Below are positions 35,021 through 45,670 of a stretch of 64,000 nt of DNA, piece after piece. The notes beneath the pieces are model-generated. The model searched no databases, was not told the origin of the DNA, and worked only from the letters and a program-made list of their open reading frames with translations. The stretch covers positions 2,487,501 to 2,551,500 of the forward strand of contig NC_091673.1 in the NCBI RefSeq assembly GCF_042453785.1, in the 5' to 3' direction. Within the stretch, counting starts at the first letter, position 1. The number at the start of each line of letters is the position of its first letter. This DNA is from Malus domestica. Its lineage: Eukaryota > Streptophyta > Magnoliopsida > Rosales > Rosaceae. The translations under genes were made by a program, and so were the position numbers.

Positions 35021-35461
35021 TGGAATGGTAAGCCCAAAGCGGACAATATCGTGCTACGGTGGTGGATTGGGCCCGGGAAGTGGTCCGCCCCGGGCCGGGA
35101 TGTGACAATTTGGTATCAGAGCCTAACCTTGGTCGTGGTGTGCTGACGAGGACGTCGGGCCCTTAAGGGGGGTGGATTGTGGCATCCCACATCGCCCAGG
35201 GGAGTGATCCTTAAATGTATATTCTCATCCTTACCTAGCACGAGGCATTTTGGGAGCTCACTGACTTCGGGTTCCGTAGGAACTCCGAAGTTAAGCGAGA
35301 ATGAGGCCAGAGCACTCCCAGGATGGGTGACCCATTGGGAAATTGCTCGTGAGTTCCCAAAAACAAAACCGTGAGGGAATGGTAAGCCCAAAGCGGACAA
35401 TATCGTGCTACGGTGGTGGATTGGGCTCAGGAAGTGGTCCGCCCCGGGTCGGGATGTGACA
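35021..35461 (+). mobile_element. Cassandra-type TRIM (5'-truncated), LTR-internal-LTR
   Basis: The full LTR at 35178-35461 starts TGTGGCATCCCACATCGCC and ends GGGATGTGACA. The last about 87 bases of a second LTR copy lie at 35021-35107. Between them is a 70-base internal region with the tRNA-Met priming site TTTGGTATCAGAGCC (35109-35123) and a polypurine tract (AAGGGGGGTGGA, about 35164-35175). This LTR-PBS-PPT-LTR layout without coding sequence, plus the 5S-like core, is the hallmark of Cassandra. A second priming-site-like TTTGGTATCAGAGC follows the right LTR (35466-35479), as in Cassandra multimers. Confidence 0.88.
35237..35355 (+). repeat. 5S rRNA-like domain inside the Cassandra LTR
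   Basis: Contains the 5S internal promoter elements: box A as GAAGTTAAGCGAG (35287-35299) and box C as CCCAGGATGGGTGACC (35317-35332), with 'ggaactccgaagttaagcg' as in true 5S RNA. It is not a 5S gene: the 5' third is unrelated and it lies within an LTR. In Cassandra this region is known to act as an RNA polymerase III promoter; whether this copy does is unknown. Confidence 0.85.
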
Positions 35462-35479
35462 ATTCGTTTGGTATCAGAG

Positions 35480-35679
35480 CTTCCTGAAAAGCTATCCAAA
35501 ACTTAGAAGTAAATCTTAGATCTCGATCAGATATAATATTCACTGGAACTCCATGATACTTCACAATCTTCGTGATGAACAACTTAGCCAATTTTTTCAA
35601 AGGATACTTTTCCCTCACTGGAATGAAGTGTGCTGACTTAGTAAGCCAATCTACAATCACCCAAACACCATCAAATCCA
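35480..35679 (-). pseudogene. Ty3/gypsy integrase core fragment
   Basis: The minus strand encodes VWVIVDWLTKSAHFIPVREK and, further on, YHGVPVNIISDRDLRFTSKFW. These are the integrase regions around the first and second catalytic aspartates of plant gypsy elements. It is cut off on both sides: upstream it joins an LTR-start sequence, downstream Cassandra sequence. Dead fragment within the chimeric insertion. Confidence 0.88.
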
Positions 35680-35728
35680 TTTCGTCACGTGACAGCCAGC
35701 AAGCCCTCATTCGGGACGGGGTGTGTCA

Positions 35729-37121
35729 ATTAATATATAATATTTTTATCTAAATTGAAGTTGTCTGTGAATTGACAGAAAATTTATTAAAAAAAAATCA
35801 TACTTTTAAGAGCGAAGTTGGCATTTTTCTAACTAAGAGCATATAACAGTAAAAAAAGATAGCTACTAATTGTTTCCAACCGAAATGTCAAATCATATGT
35901 GGCATGACATGAAATGGCAGCAAATGAGCTTGGTGTCAAATTTGACAGCAACTACAAATTTTTTTTCACTAATTATTAAATGTCTTTTATTAATATTTTA
36001 ATATAATTTATTATTTGATATTTCAATTCAATTTGTATATTATAGCCGTTAGTACATATTACCAATGCAATGTTTAATTTCTTTATTGTTAGTTGAATGA
36101 ATTTAAAGTATAAGACATAAATAAAGAAAAAAATAATAATGTGATAAAATAATAATTTAATTTGACATATCAAATGAAGAGAAAAACGTACAAATATGTC
36201 TAAATACCATATAAATTATCAAATTTAAATTTTATATTTAAAATTTGATACCTTCTTTAAAGATGGTTTAATGCAGCCAAAAATACATAGATACCAACAA
36301 AAAAATAAGGTTAGAATTGCAGGAACAAGCAATGAGATTTGACTACGTGTCAATATTCGAGTGTGGAACCGTCTAGTACCTGACCACCAAAGGTTTTTGG
36401 ACCGGCCCTGCAAGTAAAAGTTGAGTATCACATCCTCCTGGCTGGCTGCCAATGAGTCAGCCACACCGAATTCCATGTTTTTGACACGACAAGTCTTTAT
36501 TTATTAGTGTGACTATTTGTCTTTTTTAACATGGCTTCACTTTTTATCATATTTTTAATTCATACACAAGTGATATATATTAAATTAATTCAAACTATAG
36601 AGACGAAGATTCAATAAATATTTCTTGATATCTGATCCTACATAATATACTTTCTGACTGTAATTGGTGGATTTATTTGTATTATATAAATTTTTTTATA
36701 CAATTAGATTTATTTTAAATTTGTCTAAACTCGACCGAAAATTGTAGTTTAGGATTTTATTGTAAATTATTGAATGAGAATTCGTACTAATGGGCATAAA
36801 TAATGCACATATATTATAACACGTGAATTAAGAAGGCCATTCCTTACGCAATTCAACAGTTTCCAGCCACGTTGTATTACAATTGCAAATGGACCGCTAC
36901 GCTTTTCTGACGTGGAACGGATGTACCTGAAACTTGCATACCAAGTCGTTATGTTCTGCATCAGTCTTCACAACTAAAACCTTTTTTTTAATTTCTGGTA
37001 TTCCCTCATTCCAAATTTCCAAGTAATTTCTTCGCGTCTATATAATCCCAAAGCCCCTCCTACCTCAAACCTCCTCCCCTTCTTCTACTTCGTCCTCTTC
37101 CTCTCACCACCGCTCTCAGCC
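35729..37121. other. intergenic region and promoter of the membrane-protein gene
   Basis: AT-rich. 35850-36230 contains MITE-like phrases shared with 4595-5095 (aaatgtcaaat, atggcagcaaa). No gene recognised. The last 100 bases are CT-rich leader of the downstream gene. Confidence 0.55.
37039..37045 (+). promoter_or_regulatory. probable TATA box of the membrane-protein gene
   Basis: TATATAA lies 77 bases before the ATG at 37122 and is followed by a pyrimidine-rich leader, a classical plant core-promoter layout. Confidence 0.6.
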
Positions 37122-38033
37122 ATGGAAATTCCGGTGCTCAACATAATTACTGATCTTCCGTCCCGCCTGACCTCGCTGCCGGACCCATCTTTTCTATGGC
37201 AGAGTTTGTCGTTTCCCGGAATCCAAAACGTCTCTCAAGCTTACAGTTTATGGACATGGGGAGCTCTAGTCCTCGCAATTCTAGCTTCCTTCGGCACCCT
37301 CATCGCTATAATCAACATTTTTGTCATCGGTCTCCGCCGCCTCCGGATATTAGACCCGCAGCCGCTTAATCAGCAGCTCCACGACGGCGAGTATTCCGAC
37401 GTCAGTGACGACTACGATATCTGCTCTGCTTCTTCGGCGTCCTCCTTATCCGATGAAGATTTGGAACCCGAAATATCGTTCGACGACGAAAGTAATTCGA
37501 TTGGGAGAGATGAACAATTCCACGTCAAAGGCTCGGGTTATTACGGCGACGGCGGAGTGCAGAATCGTAATTTTCGACTCCTCCGCCGCCGAAGCTTCGG
37601 AGGACATCGATTCTCGTGGTCCGACTTCACGGCGGGCAATAGCGTCGTAAAGCTCTGGGACACATCGTCGCCGGCCACGTTTTTGTCCGCGGACCCAGCC
37701 CCGTCGGGGCTCGTGTCTCTGGGTGTCTGGGACGCGCGCGTCGGATGCCGGATTCCGGCGATACTCGCGGAGTGGGGCCCGCAGATCGGGAGAATAGTTG
37801 GAGTGGCATCTGGTGGCGTGGAGAAAGTCTACGTCAAGGATGGCGTAACCGGCCATTTGACGGTCGGTGACGTGAGGAAAGTGGCGTCGCCGTTAGGGAG
37901 TGTAACGGAGGCTGACGTGGACGATACGTGGTGGGACGCCGACGCCGTTGTTGTGACGGACGAATCAGCGGTGAGTGGATGTGACTCGGCCGTGATACGG
38001 TGTTGTAGCGCGGTTAGGTCTTATCTGCTGTAA
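37122..38033 (+). CDS. plant single-pass membrane protein of unknown function (intronless)
   Basis: An intronless 303-residue protein, GC-richer than its surroundings and with a good start context (gccATGgaa). I do not recognise a named family. A hydrophobic helix at about 46-70 (WGALVLAILASFGTLIAIIN...) followed by RRLR predicts one transmembrane segment with the bulk of the protein cytoplasmic. Residues 88-128 are strongly acidic and Ser-rich (EYSDVSDDYDICS...DEDLEPE). The C-terminal half has KLWD and GVWDARVG, which recall single WD40-type strands, then PAILAEWGPQIGRIVG and a final Cys-containing region CCSAVRSYLL. Two WD-like turns are too few for a propeller, so I make no functional claim. 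The clean long frame, TATA box and codon use support a real gene. Confidence 0.85.
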   Translation: MEIPVLNIITDLPSRLTSLPDPSFLWQSLSFPGIQNVSQAYSLWTWGALVLAILASFGTLIAIINIFVIGLRRLRILDPQPLNQQLHDGEYSDVSDDYDICSASSASSLSDEDLEPEISFDDESNSIGRDEQFHVKGSGYYGDGGVQNRNFRLLRRRSFGGHRFSWSDFTAGNSVVKLWDTSSPATFLSADPAPSGLVSLGVWDARVGCRIPAILAEWGPQIGRIVGVASGGVEKVYVKDGVTGHLTVGDVRKVASPLGSVTEADVDDTWWDADAVVVTDESAVSGCDSAVIRCCSAVRSYLL

Positions 38034-39528
38034 ATTATTAGTACGAAACAACAGAAATCAAATAATGCCAGGTCATTATTTTGTAAATATCCTTTAATAT
38101 TATTTACCTGGATTTACTATTTTTGTTTACCTTTCAATTTGTTTTTCTTTAGCTTGTAATCAACAGAAAAATGGCAAATTACAAGCTTCATACTAGCTTC
38201 CTCTGGTGATGGAATCGAGATCATTTCTGGATCTCGTAGTTTGAAGCCAATGAAGAAAAATTCGGACCAATTATTTTAAATTGTATGGCCTCATTAATCA
38301 TTTCACTCATCTATTATACAAACTAATGGTCCAGATCTATCTTTTCCTATCTTGAACAGTTTGGATTACTCTATCGTCAGCTTATAACTGTGAGATCCGA
38401 AGAGGACTTGAATTCCTGGTGATGAAGCCTTGACAGTTGAGTTGATAATCTTCTTCTTTGCCGCGTGTTTTGGTTGTTAATTGTTAAACAAATATAAAAG
38501 ATAAATTGTGTATTATACAACTTCAATGTTGAACGTGGCCGGAAAGAATCTCACCAACCAAATAAATGTGTATGCTTGTGAAAATAAACAGAAAGATGGA
38601 TGTCATCTACGATGCCATTGTTTGAAAGTACAATTGTTCTTCAGGCATGCCTCATAAAAGTAGAATCATGCTTCGTCGCCGAAAAGTCAAATCACAAATG
38701 AACATGTATCTGAATAATTAAAATTGAAAACTATAATTAGACGCTTGTTCTTTTGTGATTGTGTTTCAGCAGCAAAGCATGGTTCATAAAAGTAGGTAGC
38801 AATGCCACTAAAGCAATGGTTTCAACATCATGCTACAATTCACATAATATGTTGTGCTCTCCCTTTAATCAACATCACATTATCTAGCTTTCTGGAGCAT
38901 GAGAATCCCGAGAGGGGCAACAAATTTACATAGATAGAAAAAGATCCATATCTTTTAGATGTTATGGTTGAGCAATAAACCGTTTGCCTCCAAAAAAAAT
39001 AAAAAGAAACATAATCGGGACTACTCAATCACCCATATATATACATACACGTACATATATATAACTTGGAAGTGTTAGAGTGGCTAGATCAAGCGTCTTA
39101 TTCTTCACACTTCCTACGAGTTTGTAGAGAAGAAGCTTCAATGTATCTTGTATAGCACTCTTGTATTTTTTTATATAATCCGCCTTATGGAGAAGAGAAA
39201 TGCAACCTGAACATCCTACGTTTTTAGAAATTTCCACGTATTTTAGCAGGAAGTTTAATTTTCTAATGATAGATAGGTCCAGATTTCGCATGCTTATCTT
39301 ATGCTAAAAGAAAGATAAATAAAACAGGTGTCTTACTCTTAGACTTGGTCCATGAATAACACAAAGGTAACTTGCAGGGCACAACTAGTTACGTGACCAT
39401 TTTTATATTTTCTTCCCACGAAAATGAAAACGCACGTCGTTTCCCAGAATCCCACAGTCCCACATATTATTTTAGTACCAGGATGTACTGTAGGCGTTGT
39501 CAAAGGGGGCTCCCTACGCTTTGAATCA

Positions 39529-39700
39529 AAGGAAAACTAATGAAAATAGTTTGAAAACTTTGAGTTTTAACGGTAATGACAAAATAAAGAGTAAAGTGAA
39601 TAGTACCAGGTTTGACTTTTTAGTGTAAAAATGTGGTTTTTCGTTAAAGTGAACATTACCAAAATAATGAGCAAAGTGAATAGTATCATGTTGCCAACAC
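39529..39700. mobile_element. family C MITE copy
   Basis: Begins AAGGAAAACTAATGAAAA and carries the signature phrases 'gaaaactttgagttttaac', 'aaagtgaatagtacca', 'gactttttagtgtaaaaatg' and 'tttttcgttaaagtgaac'. These are shared with copies at 48511-48660, 63334-63488 and, inverted, 63580-63716. The right end is less clear because a second 'aaagtgaatagtatca' unit follows. Confidence 0.65.
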
Positions 39701-39724
39701 AATGTTATTTATCCAAACTGAAGA

Positions 39725-41365
39725 TGTGTTGGTGAACAAGGGAAAAATAAAAAATCTCAAGGTGTTTGAGAGGTTTCACGTAGAGCGAGAGTTTGCACAG
39801 TGCAGATTTGTGTGTTGATTTGGAGGGGCTTTGAATGATACCCTCCCCTTTCTATTTATAGTAGCAGTTTCGCATGGTCGATGTAGAGTCCCACTCGAAC
39901 TATAATTCCTTGGTCGAATCCTACTAGGTTTCGGCCAATCCTAGTTCATGTAAGATTTTGAATTCCACCCTATTATCCTCCAGGTTCAACCCTTGATTCT
40001 TGGCATATTTTCTTATTCGAAGCATAACTAACCTTTAAGGACTCCTTGTTCTACTAGGACTCGGCCGACCCTTCTATTCATATAAGATTGTGTTAGGATA
40101 GGATTCGACCAAACCTCAATAGGCTGGGTTTTTCTTGAAAATATTATGAGATACCTGATGTCGTGTTGTTGACCCTAAAAACTACCAAGCCTACGTGGCG
40201 CGCAGGCCGAGTAATCTATAAGCTAACTACATCCTTCGGTGAATGCGGGGCGTGCTAACTCGTCGGCCGAGCTCGGCCGAGGAGTAAGTTTGTTGATGTT
40301 GCGTTGGGTGCGCGGCTGACTTCTGCGTCTTATGATTGCGACCGAGAAAGGAACACGTCTCGGCCTCTTGGGCTCTCGAACATGAAGACAAGGTTACTAT
40401 TCTTACGAAGTTCACGAATCGCCGTCGTCGGATTCGGTCATAGTGATGTTATTCGTCAGAGTAAACTTTCGCCGAATCGACACCAAAGTGTAAGGGCACA
40501 AATACTCAAAGCGAATATAAGTCTTAATAGTGAACATGGTTCGGCCGTCTGAATGCCGAACTCTAAATCTCACTTGGGAGTATCCAATCATAAAATAACT
40601 CGGCGTGCAATGCGCCAAGCTCAATAAACTGTAACACCTCACTTCGCCGAGAAGGCTAATGAGATGACCTCAATCAATAAGGATCTGGAACTCCTTCTCG
40701 ACCGAGACTTAGGTAACCAATCGTCCTCGCCGCAGTGCTGTTGATGCCAACGGAAGATATTGCGAGACTGGCTGATTCTACGATGACAGAGCTATCGATG
40801 CCGACTTAAGATATCACCGGTTGCTTTCACAGTGCTGTTGATGCCTACGGAAGATGTGTCAGCGAAAAGAGAAAATAAAAATCTCAAAGTTGTTGAGAGA
40901 GTTTGCGCAGGGCAGTTGTGTGTTAAATTGGAGGGGGCTTGAATGGTGCACAGCCTCCTCTATTTATAGCATTGGATACCTTTAAAGCCGAGTTACAACC
41001 CTACTCGGACTAGGTCTTCTTCTCCTGATCAAACACCAACTCGACCAGTCCTATTTTCACTATAATTGTGAACCTAGTCCTTTATCGAGCCAAATTCGTT
41101 TCCGGGTTATTGATCTTGCCGGGACTCCTCATTGCATCAGGATTCGACTCGTCTTGCGGTATGGCATAATCGACCCGGATTTGGAAGCCCACGACCTAAC
41201 CGGTCCAGAACTAACTGATCCCTGAGAACCGAATCCTATTGTAAGGCCTTCTGGGCCGAGACTAATTCTATACTCGGCCCAAACTAATATTTTGGGCCCA
41301 AACACGTGTATACGGGCCGGGCCCATAATCACCCTCACCCGAAAATGTCATTTTGGGTCCAAACA
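39725..41365 (-). mobile_element. degenerate LTR retrotransposon remnant
   Basis: Blocks beginning TGTGTTGGTGAACAAGGG (39725) and TGTGTCAGCGAAAAGAG (40855) are divergent copies of one sequence. They share 'aaaatctcaa', 'gttgagagagtttgc', 'gcacagtgcag', 'ttggagggggct' and 'ctatttata' (TATAAATAG on the minus strand). The second block can be followed to 41365 (...GGGTCCAAACA), giving an LTR of about 511 bp with TG...CA ends. About 680 bases between the blocks show no coding domain. This suggests a minus-oriented, internally deleted element; no target duplication found. Confidence 0.45.
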
Positions 41366-41955
41366 GGATCTTAACTAAAACAAGATTCAATTAGCTACTA
41401 GCCTAGCTACATGTGGCATCGTCAAACCAGTATTCATGTTTTTCCAGACTACTCGTGTGGATGTGGTTGGTGGTCAAGTCAAGACTTGAGGCGTACAGGA
41501 AGTTGCACAGAGGGCTTCTTGTTTCTAATGCAGTAGTTGTGCAGAATTATAGAATATGTCAATGTACATGCGTCATAGAGTTTGATAATGCTAAGTACCC
41601 AAAACCTTAAGAAATTTCAGAAGGCTCAATATATTTAGTTTCCAGCTGCCAATGGTAACTCAATATATCCCCTAACCCAATCGAGGTTAAATGTAGAGAT
41701 TTAAAATCCCAGAAATCCATACTTACATTTAAGTTAAGGAGTAAAAACTAATTAACAAAACAAGAACCATGAATGAATTAATGAATGAATTAAGCTATGA
41801 ACAAGCAACGGACTTTTTCTATCAACATACAAAAAAACTGAATAAAAGAAACAGATAAAGAATCAATTAACCAATAAATTAACAGTGGTAGCAAATAACC
41901 AACTAGCTCGATTGGATAATCCTCTAGTTCTGCTTATTAGTTGTTCATCATGTAG

Positions 41956-42741
41956 TCAATATTCTGGGAGTCCTTTGATGAACTTGAACATTGATGGAGA
42001 TATCGAACCGCCGAAGTTTGGAGACGCATGCGACGAGGAATCGGAGAATCTGTAAAGCGGCCTTGGCGGGCAGAAGAAATCCGCTGAATTATTTGAGGTC
42101 GGCGTAAACAATGGAATATCTGCAAAATACGGGCTAGGGTTGCTGAACATGGCATTGGGAGAATATCCGGAAGATGATGAGCTCCCCACTTGATGTTGAA
42201 CATTATTAATCATACTATTATTATCGTAATTCCCACCACCACAATTAATCTCATCCGTCAGATCCGAACACGACTCGTTTCCATCACGGCTGCGGCTAAT
42301 AGCAGATTTAGTAATGTCTGTATTGTCGATATGGTCGTCTTGACACGATGAAACTTTCACGTTTGCATGATCTTCATGAGTAGTGTCAGTGTCTTGTCTT
42401 TGGTCGTTGACCTCGTCGTGAGTATTATCAGAGCGCGAGAGGCCGGTGAGCTTTTGTACCAAAGCCATGAAATCGCGCGCCTGCGCGTGGATGATTTTCG
42501 GAGATTGGGTGTAGATGATCACCGGCTGCCGCTGCTGCTGCAGCTGCTGCTGGTGTTGCTCCTCCGTCTTGTTGGCGGCGGCCATGCGGGGATAGTTATT
42601 GGGAGGTTTGTGGATGAGATGGGAGCTTCGGTTGATCTTCAACGGGGAGGGACGGCTTCCGTTGATCATCATCTGGTCCCTCCTAATTGATGAATGTTGT
42701 ACTTGACGATTATCATCCAGCTGGAACTTTGCAGGGTTCAT
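41956..42741 (-). CDS. VQ-motif protein (MKS1/VQ21-like)
   Basis: Plant-specific regulatory cofactor, 261 residues, intronless, start ATG at 42741 (MNPAKFQLDD). The VQ motif FMALVQKLTG (FxxxVQxLTG) lies at about residues 91-100. Upstream are RPSPLKINRSSHLIHKPP and PVIIYTQSPKIIHAQARDF, the arrangement seen in Arabidopsis MKS1 and relatives, which bind WRKY factors and are MAP-kinase substrates in defence. A Gln-rich stretch (about 62-73), an Asp/His/Thr-rich middle and a Ser/Asn/Pro-rich C-terminal region ending FIKGLPEY surround it. Ser-Pro/Thr-Pro sites (SPSPYF, PSPLK, TPTS) could be kinase targets. Family is secure; the partner is inferred from relatives. Confidence 0.92.
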   Translation of the reverse strand: MNPAKFQLDDNRQVQHSSIRRDQMMINGSRPSPLKINRSSHLIHKPPNNYPRMAAANKTEEQHQQQLQQQRQPVIIYTQSPKIIHAQARDFMALVQKLTGLSRSDNTHDEVNDQRQDTDTTHEDHANVKVSSCQDDHIDNTDITKSAISRSRDGNESCSDLTDEINCGGGNYDNNSMINNVQHQVGSSSSSGYSPNAMFSNPSPYFADIPLFTPTSNNSADFFCPPRPLYRFSDSSSHASPNFGGSISPSMFKFIKGLPEY

Positions 42742-43219
42742 GCTCAATGATCTGTTACCTAATTAAGCTAACTAACTGATCTTAGGTAGCTCCAAAATGA
42801 AAGGATCAGTTAATCAAGAAACTAATTAAGATGTCGAACTAGCAAATAGAGAGAGAGAAAGAGAGAGAGAGAGGATGACATTAATTTGATTAGAGGGAGA
42901 GAGATGTGTGATATATAGAAGGAGAGTATGAAAGAAAGAATGGAAGCCAAGCCAACATTTCTGACCGTTTGACATTTATCATAGTTATATACAAAATAAA
43001 GAATAATACTATTAACTGGGAAGAATATTGGCAATCTGCTATCCCATTCGTCCGTTGCCCTTTGCCTTATGTTTGAGGTTTGGTTGTCCTCTTGGGCGCC
43101 TTTGTCGGCTGCCACACGCAACGCCGGTGCCGCTCGGTCAAACAAAACTATTTTTTTTTCTTTTCTTTTTTTCTATTTTATTAATTGTGGCTCTTCTGCA
43201 TGCCTAGCTCCTTGGTGGT

Positions 43220-43259
<40 letters not shown>
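43220..43259 (+). repeat. (CA)n(TA)n compound microsatellite
   Basis: About six CA units followed by about 14 TA units. Confidence 0.93.
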
Positions 43260-43263
<4 letters not shown>

Positions 43264-45670
43264 GAGAAATTGTAATATATTAAGAGTCTGATGCTAATTA
43301 GATAGTAAGTATAACATACTTGAATGTTATAAACATAATGCTCGATCACCTAGATTAGGCTAAGTGGTCACCTCAAATATTTTTTGTTAGATTAAATTAG
43401 TTTTAAATATTGTATCGTAAAAAATAAAACAAAAAGCATGTTATTAGCACTGTTTTGTTTATTTATTTATTTTTTGAAACAGCACTGTTTTATTAGCAGC
43501 TTGAAGTTCAGTTATACAGCCTGCGCGGCTCTTGACACTTGTGTTGAGCTCCCACCTTATTTCCTCAACAGAGTTGGGCGTGAATATTGGGAAGTTCCCT
43601 TTTTTGAGTTCAGTGAATGGAAGGCAATTTAACTATTTAAGACTTGAGATTTACCAGTATATAAGCAAAATTACAGATTTATTGTTATTTATTTATTTTC
43701 TGTGTGTACATCATATGCATATGGTGTTCACTGCTTGATCTTTAATTGCAGATAATTAAGTGAAATTTTAATCAGTTTGACGGTGAGGAATGGCGATTAG
43801 TTGGGGCCAATGGGCAAATCCCCTCTGTCAGCCTCAAACTATAGTCAAACTTTCTAATAAAATATCTTGAGACTTTTTAAACTTTTCAAGAACTTGAATT
43901 TGGAGCTTTGACTAATTGGATAGTATTTTTATTCAATTTTTTTTTCTTATAAACTTCAATGTTATATCATCATATTCTCTTGACCTAGATCAGTAAAGTC
44001 AAATTCTTGTAGTTTATGTTGTTCACTAACTTATTTTTTGTACTTTGGTCAAAACATACATTTGACAAGTATATTATCATGGTGGCAAAGGCACAATTCA
44101 ATCCAGCTATATATTATATTTCATGAACTGCTGCGTTTTCAAAGTCAATCAATTGAAAATTTATGCTCATTCGTTCAGCCTGGCTTGTAATTGCAGAAAT
44201 GATCGAAGGACCTTCAACTCCCCATCCTTCAGTCTCCCTTTTGACGTGCATGCAGTGATCAATCTGGCTAGCCGCACCGTCAAATCACCCCCTCTACGGC
44301 TCTACCGCTCTACTTAATTTCTGTGTGGTGACATTTTTGGAAAACATCCTTCTTTGTAACGTGCACATTTTTGCTGCTTCTTAAAAATTTGTAAGCGCTT
44401 GCGTTAATGGTGTTTTATTATAAATTAAATTTTTATTAAAAATCCATGTGCTAGCCACAATTAAGTACCGAACTTATAAAAATAAGTATCAAAAGCAATT
44501 AAAAGTGTTTTTGGCTATAAAAATAAGAGCCCCTTGAGTTTCATATTTTGATTGAAGAAGAATTACACGTCTAATATCGCGTAGTGGTCCAATGCAAAGG
44601 GACCAGAGGGTGGAGTGAGCCTCTGGCCTAGTGACTCAACACTAGTTATTTGGAAACTCACACGTTGTCCTTGTAATAACTAAAAAAGATATTATCAAAC
44701 AACTGCGTACACAGTCAATAACCAGCAACTGAGGAAGACATTGTTCTATTGTCGTCCTTAATCGTCGTGATCGTAATCCATGACGAAATTTGAGGTGATA
44801 TATATTGGTTCACGTCAAATACAAAAAACTAAGGTGATATATATTTCATCAGGTTTATCTAAGAGATGGTATGATGACTACGGCTTTCTAAGAATTCAGG
44901 TGCTGCACAACTTATTAGACTATTCAAATTTGGATAGAATAAAGAGTTACCAGACATTTCTTGTAGTGCACGATTCACAAGAATTTTTTATTTTATTTTC
45001 ATAACAATAATAAAACTCAAACTTAAAATCCTTTACTCACAGATGAAGATAAATATCATTAAACCATAGTGCTAGAGATTCTTTCACAAAAAGATTAATG
45101 ATCATTCCACTTACCAGACACTTCTTATTATTTTCTAAATCATCCCACTTACATGACATTTCTTATTATTTTCAAAATATAAAAACATGTGTTTAAATAG
45201 TGAATAAAGGAAAACATTGAAGATTCAAAAGAAGTGGGTAAATGAAACCATTCTTTATCTTCTTTGCTTTTTAGAAACAAATGTTAATAGACATGAGCCT
45301 AGGCATCCGCAGCAACTTATGAAACACGTTTTCTTGACCATGAGAAAGGACTGTCGATTGCAAATCTGTATGTTTGTATCAGGAGCTTCATGTAATCTTG
45401 GTCTCTATGTTTCAAAGGTCAAGTTGTGCTGTATTCGAACCTTAACAATTTTCCTTCTTCTGACATTTCATAGGTTTATTTTTCATCGTTCATTATAACC
45501 GAGACGAAAAATAAACATCATCAGATATATTGCTTTATTGGACTGAAATTATAAGTTTGAAAAAAAAAATTTCCGAAGTCTCCCGATTTTCCAACTCCTA
45601 TGTTAGTATGTTACTATGTTGAGGAAAACGTGCGTAGGGTTGTCCAACCATGTTATTTATATAGTACGTC

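Larger units (their letters stand above)
34305..35728. mobile_element. chimeric LTR-derived insertion with inverted U3-type ends
   Basis: A 1424-bp unit flanked by a perfect 5-bp direct repeat ATTAA (34300-34304 and 35729-35733). Both ends carry the same LTR-start sequence in opposite orientation. The left reads TGACACACCCCGTCC..., and the right, on the other strand, reads TGACACACCCCGTCCCGAAT. They match over about 46 bases, including GCTGGCTGTCACGTGA. From left to right it holds a gypsy-like LTR (34305 to about 35020), a truncated Cassandra LTR (about 35021-35107), a Cassandra internal region (35108-35177), a full Cassandra LTR (35178-35461), an antisense gypsy integrase fragment (35480-35679), and the inverted LTR end. 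A normal element would end in U5, so both termini being U3-like is odd. Confidence 0.75.
38034..41955. other. intergenic region with MITE and LTR remnants
   Basis: No host gene supported. It contains a family C MITE at 39529-39700 and two related LTR-like blocks (from 39725 and 40855) with intervening GC-richer sequence. The 3' UTR of the VQ gene is at the right end. Confidence 0.6.

Noticed and set aside
35237..35355. Possible 5S rRNA gene
   Set aside because: Only the 3' two-thirds resembles 5S RNA and it sits inside an LTR; typical of Cassandra.
35116..35499. 127-codon open frame on the minus strand
   Set aside because: It runs antisense through the Cassandra LTR and its 5S-like core, so it is a by-product of that repeat and not a gene.
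43069..43260. 63-codon frame with TWSHTHTYIYIY tail
   Set aside because: The tail is the CA/TA microsatellite and the rest has no homologue I recognise.
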